Source of the DNA: Clostridia bacterium
Lineage (GTDB): Bacteria > Bacillota > Clostridia > Christensenellales > Aristaeellaceae
Direction of reading: 5' to 3'
Length of the DNA: 6,518 nt
Assembly (NCBI GenBank): GCA_017551645.1
Contig: JAFZLE010000277.1
Span: forward strand, 1 to 6,518
Shown here: piece after piece, positions 1 through 5,172 of the stretch
How the letters are laid out: every line of letters starts with the position of its first letter
How positions within the stretch are numbered: position 1 is the first letter of the stretch
The notes under the pieces: model-generated
Databases searched by the model: none
Seen by the model: the letters and a program-made list of their open reading frames with translations, nothing else
Told to the model about the DNA's origin: nothing
Translations under genes and position numbers: made by a program

Positions 1-615
1 GGTATCGACCCCGGCCATCAGCTGAATGGCGACAGCAGGAAAGAGCCCGTCTCGCCCGGCAGCAGCGAGACCAAGGCGCGCGTAGCGGCGGGTACCCGGG
101 GCGTGTCCACAGGCCGCCCGGAGCACGAGGTGGACCTGGAGATCGCGCTTAAGCTAAGGGACCTGCTCACCGAGATGGGCGCGCAGGTGCTCATGACCCG
201 CGAGACCGCGGACGTGAATATCTCAAACGTGGAGCGTGCTGAGATGATGAACCTGTGGGGCGCCGACTGCGTGCTGCGCATCCACTGCGACGGCTCCACA
301 GACCATGACGTGCACGGCATGGCGATGTACGTCAGGCTGACGGGTGAGAAGGCGCAGGAGAGCTGCGAACTGGCCCAGTGCCTGCTGTCCGCCATGGGGG
401 AAGCTACCGGCGCGAAAAAGAGGGGCGTGTTCAAGCGGGATACATATTCCGGGCTCAACTGGTCAAAGGTGCCCGCGGTGCTGGTGGAGTGCGGTTACAT
501 GTCGAACCCGGAGGAAGACAAGCTGCTGAGCACCCCCGAATACCAGGAGAAGCTGGTGCTGGGCATGGCGATGGGGCTGGCGGAGTATTTCGGGCGCGCG
601 GACGACGCGGAGTAA
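1..615 (+). CDS. N-acetylmuramoyl-L-alanine amidase (Amidase_3), 5'-truncated
   Basis: This is the C-terminal 204 residues of a zinc-dependent amidase that cuts the bond between MurNAc and L-Ala of the stem peptide in peptidoglycan. The reading frame is open from base 1, so the start and any signal peptide or wall-binding domain lie outside the window. Amidase_3 landmarks are visible: IDPGH at residues 2-6 (zinc His6), Glu41 in the PEHEVDLEIA stretch (second ligand), RIHCDGS with His95 (third ligand), and VLVECGYMSNPEED with Glu163 as the catalytic acid. The long loop between the first His and Glu41 (GPGS/STG-type) resembles Clostridia spore or vegetative amidases. An in-frame ATG at 145-147 or GTG at 103 would lose the first zinc ligand, so neither is a sensible start. 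The gene ends at a terminator shared with a convergent gene. Whether it acts in sporulation, cell separation or turnover cannot be told from this part. Confidence 0.93.
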   Translation, partial: GIDPGHQLNGDSRKEPVSPGSSETKARVAAGTRGVSTGRPEHEVDLEIALKLRDLLTEMGAQVLMTRETADVNISNVERAEMMNLWGADCVLRIHCDGSTDHDVHGMAMYVRLTGEKAQESCELAQCLLSAMGEATGAKKRGVFKRDTYSGLNWSKVPAVLVECGYMSNPEEDKLLSTPEYQEKLVLGMAMGLAEYFGRADDAE

Positions 616-649
616 AACGGTGTATTTGCCGAAAAAGGGCATAAAAACA

Positions 650-676
650 GGGCGGACATCTGTCCGCCCGTTTTTT
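650..676. terminator. Bidirectional intrinsic terminator between convergent genes
   Basis: GGGCGGAC (650-657) pairs with GTCCGCCC (662-669) around a four-base loop. The hairpin is followed on the plus strand by a run of six T (671-676). On the minus strand it is followed by TGTTTTTATG, made by the A-run at 643-647. It therefore suits both the amidase gene (stop at 615) and the minus-strand zinc-ribbon gene (stop at 689), which converge on it. Confidence 0.9.
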
Positions 677-688
677 CCCGTCTTATGT

Positions 689-976
689 TTAAAACTGCTG
701 ACGCTTGGCTGCGAAGCACTCGCTGCAATAGATGGGACGGTCGCTCTTGGGAATGAAAGGCACGCGGGTGGGCTTGCCGCACTCGGCGCACACGGTCTCG
801 AACATCTCGCGCTCGCCGGAGGCGTTGTTGCGGCTGGCCTTGCGGGCCTGACGGCAGTCCCTGCAGCGGGTGGGCTCATTCTGGAAGCCCTTTTCGGCGT
901 AGAAGGCCTGTTCGCCGGCGGTGAATACGAATTCCTTGCCGCAGTCCTTGCAGATCAGAGTTTTGTCCTCGAACAT
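689..976 (-). CDS. Double zinc-ribbon protein with CxxCxG motifs
   Basis: A 95-residue protein built from two small zinc-binding modules. The N-terminal half has C9-x2-C12-G and C38-x2-C41, joined by a stretch (F-TAGEQ-FY-EKGF-NEP-RC) typical of the 'probable zinc-ribbon' (zf_Tbcl) family found in Firmicutes and some other phyla. The C-terminal half repeats the pattern with C63-x2-C66-G and C84-x2-C87 (CxxCxG-type). There is no signal peptide or membrane segment, so it should be cytoplasmic. The family has no established biochemical role; nucleic-acid or ribosome contact is a reasonable guess but not shown. The ATG at 976-974 is chosen because a G-rich Shine-Dalgarno-like run (complement of 987-991) lies about 10 nt upstream. 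The gene lies at the end of an unusually long, apparently structured leader, and no terminator is seen between that leader and the start codon. Confidence 0.85.
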   Translation of the reverse strand: MFEDKTLICKDCGKEFVFTAGEQAFYAEKGFQNEPTRCRDCRQARKASRNNASGEREMFETVCAECGKPTRVPFIPKSDRPIYCSECFAAKRQQF

Positions 977-1006
977 GGATAGAATACCCCCAAATAGATG
1001 AATATC

Positions 1007-1225
1007 GACTGCGCCTCACGGCTGACCTGGTCTTTGACCCCACACTCGCCGGCAGGGGCGTTCGCTCCTAAGCGTTATGCTCCCCACTACTGACCCTCTC
1101 GGCGTTGTACGCCGGCCGGACTAACTTCTAAGCCGCACCATGCTCACGGAAGATTTCTCCGCTTACGTGGATCGTTTTGCCTGCGACTGGCTTCGACTTT
1201 CAACCACAGACCCGCAGACGCAATC
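1007..1225 (-). ncRNA. Candidate structured RNA, about 219 nt, leader of the zinc-ribbon gene
   Basis: The transcript predicted from the promoter at 1260-1232 begins near 1225. Its first nine bases (1225-1217) can pair, with two G-U pairs, to 1015-1007, closing a domain of about 219 nt. Inside it I see several helices: GTCTGCG (1219-1213) with CGCAGGC (1185-1179); a perfect six-pair hairpin with a 3-nt loop at 1114-1100; a nested stem GGGG/CCCC (1085-1082 with 1058-1055) around CGCT/AGCG (1074-1071 with 1066-1063); and GGTC/GACC (1039-1036 with 1032-1029). No convincing ORF fills the region on either strand. It lacks the hallmark motifs of tmRNA, SRP RNA and RNase P RNA. Size, complexity and lack of a terminator fit either a large cis-regulatory leader or a processed ncRNA. 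The raiA-type RNA of Firmicutes is one candidate by size only; I cannot confirm it. Confidence 0.6.
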
Positions 1226-1231
1226 ATAGAC

Positions 1232-1260
1232 ATTATATGCGCTTTTCCCGTCTTTTGCAA
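1232..1260 (-). promoter_or_regulatory. Sigma-70-type promoter for the structured RNA and zinc-ribbon gene
   Basis: Read on the minus strand, TTGCAA (1260-1255) and TATAAT (1237-1232) are separated by exactly 17 nt. The expected start point, 7-8 nt downstream, falls at about 1225-1224, which is the first base of the closing helix of the structured RNA. That agreement supports both calls. Confidence 0.75.
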
Positions 1261-1310
1261 GCCCTTAAAGCTCCAAATTACAAATTTTTTTTATAGAAAA
1301 TGCGTTTGTA

Positions 1311-1338
1311 TTGACATATCGGGCAAAAGCGGTACAAT
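1311..1338 (+). promoter_or_regulatory. Sigma-70-type promoter giving a probably leaderless mRNA
   Basis: A perfect TTGACA (1311-1316) is followed after 16 nt by TACAAT (1333-1338). An AT-rich block (1285-1300) lies just upstream and may act as an UP element. The expected start point coincides with the ATG at 1346, and no Shine-Dalgarno sequence precedes that ATG. The promoter diverges from the minus-strand one at 1260-1232 and should drive the 1346-4174 operon. Confidence 0.75.
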
Positions 1339-1345
1339 ATTCTGT

Positions 1346-2392
1346 ATGGACATGAAGGGAATTTTGGAAGAGTTTCTTGACAGAGGTATCAGGGAAGGCT
1401 GTTTCCCCGGCGCGCAGGCAGCGTGCGGCAGGGGGGACGAGGTGTTCGCGCTGTGCGTTAAGGGCGTAAAGGAGCTTGGCGGCAGCGAAGTAGACGCGGA
1501 CACCCTGTTCGACATGGCTTCCCTTACCAAACTGCTGGCGCCCACCATGATCGCCTTGAAGGCCATTGACGCGGGCGTGATAACTTTGTACGACACGCTG
1601 GGCTACTGGTTTGACGGCGCGCCGGAAGATAAAAAGGACATAACCGTCTACCAGCTCATGACCCATACGGGGGGCTTTGAGCCCAGCTTCCGCCTGGACA
1701 AAATGGGCATCAGGCCCGAAGACGCCGCGCAGGCGATACTGAACAGCAAACTGGTGTCCAAGCCGGGGGAAAAAGTCAATTATTCCTGCATGGGCTACAT
1801 ACTGCTTGGCAAGCTGCTGGAAAAGGCGTACGGCAGGGACCTGAAAACGCTGTCGGACCTGATGGTGTTCCGGCCTCTGGGCATGACGAGCACGGGCTAC
1901 CTGCCCGAGTCCGGCAACGTGGCCGCCACGGAGATAGACCCGAATACGGGCAAAGCGATCAAAGGCGTGGTGCACGACGAGAACGCCCGCTTCCTGGGCG
2001 GCATCTCCGCCAACGCGGGAGTGTTTTCCAACGTAAAGGATATGATCCTGTTCTGCCGGATGCTGGCGAACAAGGGGAAGGGCTTCGTTTCGCCCGCGGT
2101 ATTCGAGAAGGCTACATACTGCCATACCCCCGACGATACGGATTCCCACAGGGGGCTGGGCTTCCACCTGGGCGGCACGGAGTTCAACTACATGGGCGAC
2201 CTGTTCCCCGCCTGCTCCTTCGGGCATACGGGCTTTACGGGCACCTGCATCGCCGTGGACCCCACCACCGGCTTCTGGGTGATACTGCTCACCAACCGTG
2301 TGCATCCCACCCGCGAAAACTTCGGCCTGTTCCGCCTGCGCAGGGCGCTGCACAACGCGCTGTACGCTGAGGCGAGCAAAAATCTGTTTTAA
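1346..2392 (+). CDS. Serine beta-lactamase-fold hydrolase, AmiE-like
   Basis: A 348-residue class-C-type serine hydrolase (Beta-lactamase family, COG1680-like). The active-site motifs are SLTK (Ser59, Lys62), Y146-S-C148 in the position of YxN, and H294-T-G in the position of KTG. LMTHTGGF (104-111), VHDENARFLGG (209-219) and GGISANAGVFSN (218-229) are typical of the subgroup containing Bacillus subtilis AmiE (YbbE), which removes the peptide from MurNAc during wall recycling. No signal peptide is visible, so the protein is probably cytoplasmic. The gene is followed at once by a MurQ-like double-SIS gene whose ribosome binding site overlaps this stop codon, so the pair is an operon. The AmiE-like role is inferred from motif and neighbour; an esterase or another muropeptide hydrolase is possible. 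The Cys in place of the usual Asn or Asp of the Y-S-N/D motif is odd. The ATG at 1346 has no Shine-Dalgarno; ATG 1352 is an alternative start. Confidence 0.88.
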   Translation: MDMKGILEEFLDRGIREGCFPGAQAACGRGDEVFALCVKGVKELGGSEVDADTLFDMASLTKLLAPTMIALKAIDAGVITLYDTLGYWFDGAPEDKKDITVYQLMTHTGGFEPSFRLDKMGIRPEDAAQAILNSKLVSKPGEKVNYSCMGYILLGKLLEKAYGRDLKTLSDLMVFRPLGMTSTGYLPESGNVAATEIDPNTGKAIKGVVHDENARFLGGISANAGVFSNVKDMILFCRMLANKGKGFVSPAVFEKATYCHTPDDTDSHRGLGFHLGGTEFNYMGDLFPACSFGHTGFTGTCIAVDPTTGFWVILLTNRVHPTRENFGLFRLRRALHNALYAEASKNLF

Positions 2393-2396
2393 GGAG
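2391..2396 (+). promoter_or_regulatory. Ribosome binding site overlapping the upstream stop codon
   Basis: AAGGAG begins inside the TAA stop (2390-2392) of the hydrolase gene and sits 8 nt before ATG 2405. This arrangement favours translational coupling and fixes the start of the double-SIS gene. Confidence 0.85.
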
Positions 2397-2404
2397 AACT
2401 GAAA

Positions 2405-4174
2405 ATGCCTGACTACAAAGCGGCGGCAAGAGATTTTATCGAGAACGAGACCCAGTTCCACCTGGGAAAGATACCCACCGAGCAGTCCAATCCCCTGACC
2501 CGGGGGCTGTCTTCCATAATCAAAAAAGACACCAAAGCAGGCGTCAAGACCATACTGGCGGCGGACAAATACATACCCGAAGTGAGCCGCGGCTGCTTTA
2601 AGGGCGAGGAATTCGCGCGCCTGGTGGACGACATACTGCGCTGCATGGAAGAGGGCCGCAAGGTGGTGTTCTCCTCCGTGGGCGCGTCCGGGCGCATGGC
2701 GCTGCAGCTGGACTCCACCTGGAGGCTGTTCTGGCACGACCTGATAAACAAACTGCCCCTGCGGGCGGAGGAGTTTGCCCGCATGGCGGAGGTCACCAAC
2801 AGCTTCATGACCGGCGGTGACCGGGCGTGCGTGAGGAGCGTGGAGAACTTTGAGGACTACATGACCTTCGGCGCCCGCCAGACGGTGGACAGCGGCGTCA
2901 CCCCCGGCGACGTGCTGGTGGTGCTGGCGGAGTGCGGCTTAAGCTCCTCAACCGTGGGCAGCGCCATACAGGGCGATGAGCTGGGCGTTTCCACATACTA
3001 CTTCTACTGCAACCCCAAGGACGTGCTGTGCGAGCACCTGGAGCGCGCCCGCAAGGTATTCGCCAGAAAGGGCATCCACTTCGTGCCCCTGTTCGCGGGC
3101 AACATGGCGGTGGCGGGCTCCACCCGCATGCAGGTGACCACGATAGAACTGCTGGTGGCGGGCGCCGCGCTGGAAGTCGCTGCCTGGAAGTGGCTCGGCA
3201 GGCACCTGGACGCGGACGAGGTCGCGGCGATAGGGCTTACCGCGCTTGAGCCGGAAAGCTATTCCGACGAGTTCGAGAAGCTGGTCGCCCTGCTGGGCAG
3301 CGGCGAGGCGCTGGAAGGCATGGCTAAAGCCGTGGAGTATGAGACGGACACCTACACCGCGGGCGGGCTCATCACCTATATAACCCACGCCTATCTGCAG
3401 GACATACTTACCGACACCACCGAGCGCCAGCCCACTTTCACGCTGCCGCCTTTTCGCCGCACGGACGACCATACCGGCCCCATCTCCTGGGCTTACGCCA
3501 AGGATCCGCTGTACCCGTCCTCCGTTGCCTGGCAGCACATTATCCGCCGCCCCATAAAGGGACTGGACTGGACGAAGGAAGACTACATCAAGATGGGTGC
3601 CGTGCAGAGCATACTGGACAATCCGCCTAAGGTTGGCAGCGGGGAACTGAGCTATTACGATCTGGGCTGGTCGGACGACGAGAGCCGCTATTCCCGCCAT
3701 CCCGCGCGCCTGGTGCTGGTGGACACGGACGGCCTGAGCGCGAACAGGGGCTGCCTTGACTGGTTCAACAAAAACAAAGCCAAGTTCGACGGCGCGCTCA
3801 CACTGCGCCTGGGGGACATCCCGGAAGGCAGCCTCAGCGACAACGAGATCCGCGTGCCGCTCAAACTGCCCCACACGCTGATGGAGCTTATGACCCACGT
3901 GGCGGTCAAGCTGGCGTTCAACCTGCTGTCCACCGCCACCATGGCCAAAATGGGCAGGGTGTGGAGCAACTGGATGATACAGGTGCTGCCCACCAACAAA
4001 AAGCTCATCGACCGCTCCACCCGCATAATCGCGGAGCTGGCGCACATTCCCTACGAGCAGGCGTGCGAGGAGTTCTTCAAGAGCTATCTCTCCCGCCCCG
4101 AAGGTCAGGAATACCGGGAGAGCTACGTGGTAGAGACCCTGCGCCGCCTGGGCGTTGACCCGGATAAGGAGTAA
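2405..4174 (+). CDS. Double-SIS-domain protein, MurQ/GKRP-like
   Basis: A 589-residue cytoplasmic protein with sugar-phosphate-binding SIS domains, about twice the length of MurNAc-6-phosphate etherase MurQ (about 300) and close to the glucokinase regulatory protein GKRP. MurQ-family marks are TEQSNP (25-30), a phosphate-loop-like SSVGASGR (90-97), AECGLSSSTV (175-184), CNP (202-204) and GSTRMQ (238-243). A C-terminal stretch (about 488-560, with LLSTATMAKMGRVW and LPTNKKLIDR) matches the helical end of MurQ. The middle (about 300-480) appears to be a second, divergent SIS unit. MurQ opens the lactyl ether of MurNAc-6-P to give GlcNAc-6-P. By my alignment to E. coli MurQ, the Glu114 equivalent is kept (Glu150) but catalytic Glu83 is replaced (about Trp106). 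The etherase reaction is therefore doubtful, and a binding or regulatory role as in GKRP is plausible. Its operon partner is an AmiE-like hydrolase, pointing to muropeptide metabolism. Confidence 0.85.
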   Translation: MPDYKAAARDFIENETQFHLGKIPTEQSNPLTRGLSSIIKKDTKAGVKTILAADKYIPEVSRGCFKGEEFARLVDDILRCMEEGRKVVFSSVGASGRMALQLDSTWRLFWHDLINKLPLRAEEFARMAEVTNSFMTGGDRACVRSVENFEDYMTFGARQTVDSGVTPGDVLVVLAECGLSSSTVGSAIQGDELGVSTYYFYCNPKDVLCEHLERARKVFARKGIHFVPLFAGNMAVAGSTRMQVTTIELLVAGAALEVAAWKWLGRHLDADEVAAIGLTALEPESYSDEFEKLVALLGSGEALEGMAKAVEYETDTYTAGGLITYITHAYLQDILTDTTERQPTFTLPPFRRTDDHTGPISWAYAKDPLYPSSVAWQHIIRRPIKGLDWTKEDYIKMGAVQSILDNPPKVGSGELSYYDLGWSDDESRYSRHPARLVLVDTDGLSANRGCLDWFNKNKAKFDGALTLRLGDIPEGSLSDNEIRVPLKLPHTLMELMTHVAVKLAFNLLSTATMAKMGRVWSNWMIQVLPTNKKLIDRSTRIIAELAHIPYEQACEEFFKSYLSRPEGQEYRESYVVETLRRLGVDPDKE

Positions 4175-4182
4175 ACGCGGCG

Positions 4183-4213
4183 CCCAGTCTCCCGGGGCAA
4201 GGCGGGATCTGGG
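4183..4213 (+). other. GC-rich hairpin after the double-SIS gene
   Basis: CCCAG/CTGGG and TCCCG/CGGGA form a two-part stem with an 8-nt loop. An alternative stem of about 10 pairs (4201-4210 with 4230-4239) uses part of the same sequence. There is no T-run after either, so this is not a standard intrinsic terminator. It may be a 3' end stabiliser, a weak terminator, or chance. The rest of 4214-4255 shows no clear promoter. Confidence 0.4.
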
Positions 4214-4255
4214 AGAGCGGAAGCATTTGGGATCCTGCCACAATTAAATACTTAT

Positions 4256-4345
4256 AAGCCTATGAAGAGTGCGCGAGAGACAAGCTCGTTGACCGCACGA
4301 CAACCTGCCGGGGACGGTAAGGTGCCAAAGCTTGACCGATAGGTT
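4256..4345 (+). ncRNA. SAM-I-clan riboswitch aptamer (possibly SAM-I/IV variant)
   Basis: The RNA follows the S-box core in order. P1 is AA-CCTAT (4256-4263) with ATAGGTT (4339-4345). GAAGAG follows, then P2 GTGCG (4269-4273) with CGCAC (4294-4298). The inner CGAG/CTCG stem (4274-4277 with 4285-4288) and a GTTGA kink-turn bulge (4288-4292) come next, then GACAACC (4299-4305), the P3 hairpin TGCC/GGTA (4306-4309 with 4316-4319), and AGGTGCCAAAG (4320-4330). The family binds S-adenosylmethionine. Little room is left for a P4 helix before P1 closes, which is unlike standard SAM-I. The P3 loop (GGGGAC, 4310-4315) could pair with GTCC at 4357-4360, recalling the pseudoknot of SAM-IV and SAM-I/IV types. 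A terminator follows directly, so control is probably by attenuation. Confidence 0.78.
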
Positions 4346-4354
4346 AGATGATAT

Positions 4355-4385
4355 CAGTCCTGTCGGTAACGATGGGACTGTTTTT
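4355..4385 (+). terminator. Intrinsic terminator (attenuator) of the riboswitch
   Basis: CAGTCC (4355-4360) pairs with GGACTG (4375-4380). TGTCG (4361-4365) pairs with CGATG (4370-4374), two of these being G-U pairs. The loop is GTAA, a GNRA-type tetraloop, and five T follow (4381-4385). The 5' arm includes the GTCC that could pair with the riboswitch P3 loop, so aptamer folding and termination may compete. Confidence 0.88.
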
Positions 4386-4421
4386 CGTCGCTCTTCTTAG
4401 GTTAAAACGAAAGGAGCGACG
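4386..4421 (+). promoter_or_regulatory. Second hairpin sequestering a ribosome binding site
   Basis: CGTCGCTC (4386-4393) is perfectly complementary to GAGCGACG (4414-4421). The 3' arm contains part of a strong Shine-Dalgarno sequence AAAGGAG (4410-4416), which would be masked when the hairpin forms. It directly abuts the terminator T-run. Confidence 0.6.
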
Positions 4422-4424
4422 ATT

Positions 4425-4433
4425 ATGTTATAG
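4425..4433 (+). other. Two-codon ORF (Met-Leu-stop) behind a strong ribosome binding site
   Basis: ATG TTA TAG lies 8 nt after AAAGGAG (4410-4416). The spacing is ideal for initiation but the frame closes after two codons. It may be a leftover of the gene once controlled by the riboswitch, a ribosome-stalling start-stop element, or chance. No downstream continuation in this frame resembles a methionine or SAM gene. Confidence 0.45.
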
Positions 4434-4473
4434 TGATTATTCCGGCAAAGCACCAAGTGACCGAGATTAATAA

Positions 4474-4480
4474 AAGGAGG
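4474..4480 (+). promoter_or_regulatory. Consensus ribosome binding site of the 105-residue gene
   Basis: AAGGAGG is a full Shine-Dalgarno match 7 nt before ATG 4488, which settles that start. Confidence 0.9.
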
Positions 4481-4487
4481 AGACACT

Positions 4488-4805
4488 ATGATCACAGAAG
4501 AAGAAATATGGGAAGCGGCAAAGGAGTTTTTGATGAACCCGTACTGGAAACGGTATTATGATGACGCACCGTCAGAGTACTCAAAGCGGTATGCACTGCT
4601 GAGCTTTTTCTGGAGCGAAACAGATGATGAAGAAAAGACGGACGAGGCTATAAAAAAGGCAAGAGAACTTGAGAAACACTTTACCATTGCGGATTGTAGG
4701 CACGAACTGAGATACTGCGGCAACAACCCAAAGGTTTTATACTGGAAGACGAGAATAAAGGAACTGACAGAAAGGGAGGGAAAGGATAATGAGGAATCAA
4801 TTTGA
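4488..4805 (+). CDS. Small acidic protein of unknown function, NPY-AP family
   Basis: I do not recognise a characterised family for this 105-residue protein. It is charged, likely helical and soluble, with no signal peptide or membrane segment. Residues 14-28 (F-LMNPYW-K-RYYDDAP) match the start of the repeat units encoded just downstream (F-MRNPYY-x3-Y-x-NAP), so the genes are related and probably arose by duplication. A highly charged helix (about 44-65) separates this module from a C-terminal part with Cys70, Cys77 and a CRHELRYCGNNPKVLYWKTRIKEL-type segment that is not found in the neighbours. It is the first real gene after the SAM-clan riboswitch, 102 nt beyond the terminator, and overlaps the next gene by 17 nt, so the two are probably translated from one mRNA. 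Confidence 0.8.
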   Translation: MITEEEIWEAAKEFLMNPYWKRYYDDAPSEYSKRYALLSFFWSETDDEEKTDEAIKKARELEKHFTIADCRHELRYCGNNPKVLYWKTRIKELTEREGKDNEESI

Positions 4806-4917
4806 ACTTTTCATGAGGAATCCATACTACAGGGAGATCTACGAAAATGCGCCCACCAAAAAACTGAAACAATATATCAGGCATTCCTGGGGCGACCCGA
4901 CTTATGTGGCTGATTAA
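4789..4917 (+). CDS. 42-residue product of repeat unit 1, if translation stops at TAA
   Basis: If the TAA is read as stop, the gene after 4488-4805 yields only MRNQ followed by the first 38 residues of repeat unit 1, ending at YVAD. The start has a good Shine-Dalgarno sequence and overlaps the upstream gene by 17 nt. It keeps the F-MRNPYY-x3-Y-x-NAP and WGDPTY motifs but loses the second half of the module (DTHLS ... QF). It could be a functional minimal unit or simply the stub of a broken gene. Confidence 0.45.
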   Translation: MRNQFELFMRNPYYREIYENAPTKKLKQYIRHSWGDPTYVAD

Positions 4918-5172
4918 AACGACGACACTCATCTGTCCGGGCCTGATGAGAACTATCTCTCGCAGTTTCCCGTCTGTAGCATACGATTTGAGCTCTTCAT
5001 GAGGAATCCATACTACAGGAATATGTACAAAAACGCGCCTACCGAAAAACTGAGACGTTATTTCAGGCGTGCCTGGGGCGACCCCACTTATGTGTATGAC
5101 GAAAACGAGGACACTCATTTGTCCAAACCGGAGGTAGAGTATCTTGCGCAGTTTGCCGTTGGCGGGATGCTA
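4801..5172 (+). repeat. Tandem direct repeat, two units of 186 bp
   Basis: Unit 1 is 4801-4986 and unit 2 begins at 4987, in the same reading frame (62 codons each). The first 33 bases differ at only two positions, and similarity then declines but remains clear to the end of the unit. Differences are spread along the units and many are conservative, which fits a duplication of a coding module followed by selection on the protein. Confidence 0.8.

Noticed and set aside
620..982. Plus-strand ORF of 120 codons across the zinc-ribbon gene
   Set aside because: It begins inside the terminator region and is the shadow of the minus-strand gene, which has four CxxC pairs and its own leader and start.
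1007..1225. tmRNA, SRP RNA, RNase P RNA or lysine/cobalamin riboswitch
   Set aside because: I looked for the tmRNA 5' and T-arm-like ends, the SRP GGAAG-type tetraloop region, the RNase P P4 signatures and the riboswitch core motifs, and did not find them.
668..1256. Shared TTTTCCCGTCTT string near 673 and 1245
   Set aside because: A 12-base low-complexity match between a terminator tail and a promoter spacer; too short to indicate a repeat or mobile element.
1265..2737. Long minus-strand ORF of 490 codons opposite the hydrolase gene
   Set aside because: It is antisense to a clearly conserved serine-hydrolase gene, has no family motifs and is rich in Gly, Ala, His, Arg and Val, as expected for the mirror frame of GC-rich coding DNA.
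2948..4243. Minus-strand ORF of 431 codons opposite the double-SIS gene
   Set aside because: Same pattern: antisense to a conserved gene, no recognisable domain and no ribosome binding site logic.
4256..4345. Cyclic-di-GMP (GEMM) riboswitch
   Set aside because: CCAAAGC recalls part of the GEMM core, but the ordered SAM-clan elements (GAAGAG, kink-turn, ACAACC, GGTGCCAA) fit far better and the other GEMM features are missing.
4801..5172. CRISPR-like array
   Set aside because: The repeats are 186 bp, in frame, only two in number and have no spacers; they are duplicated coding modules.
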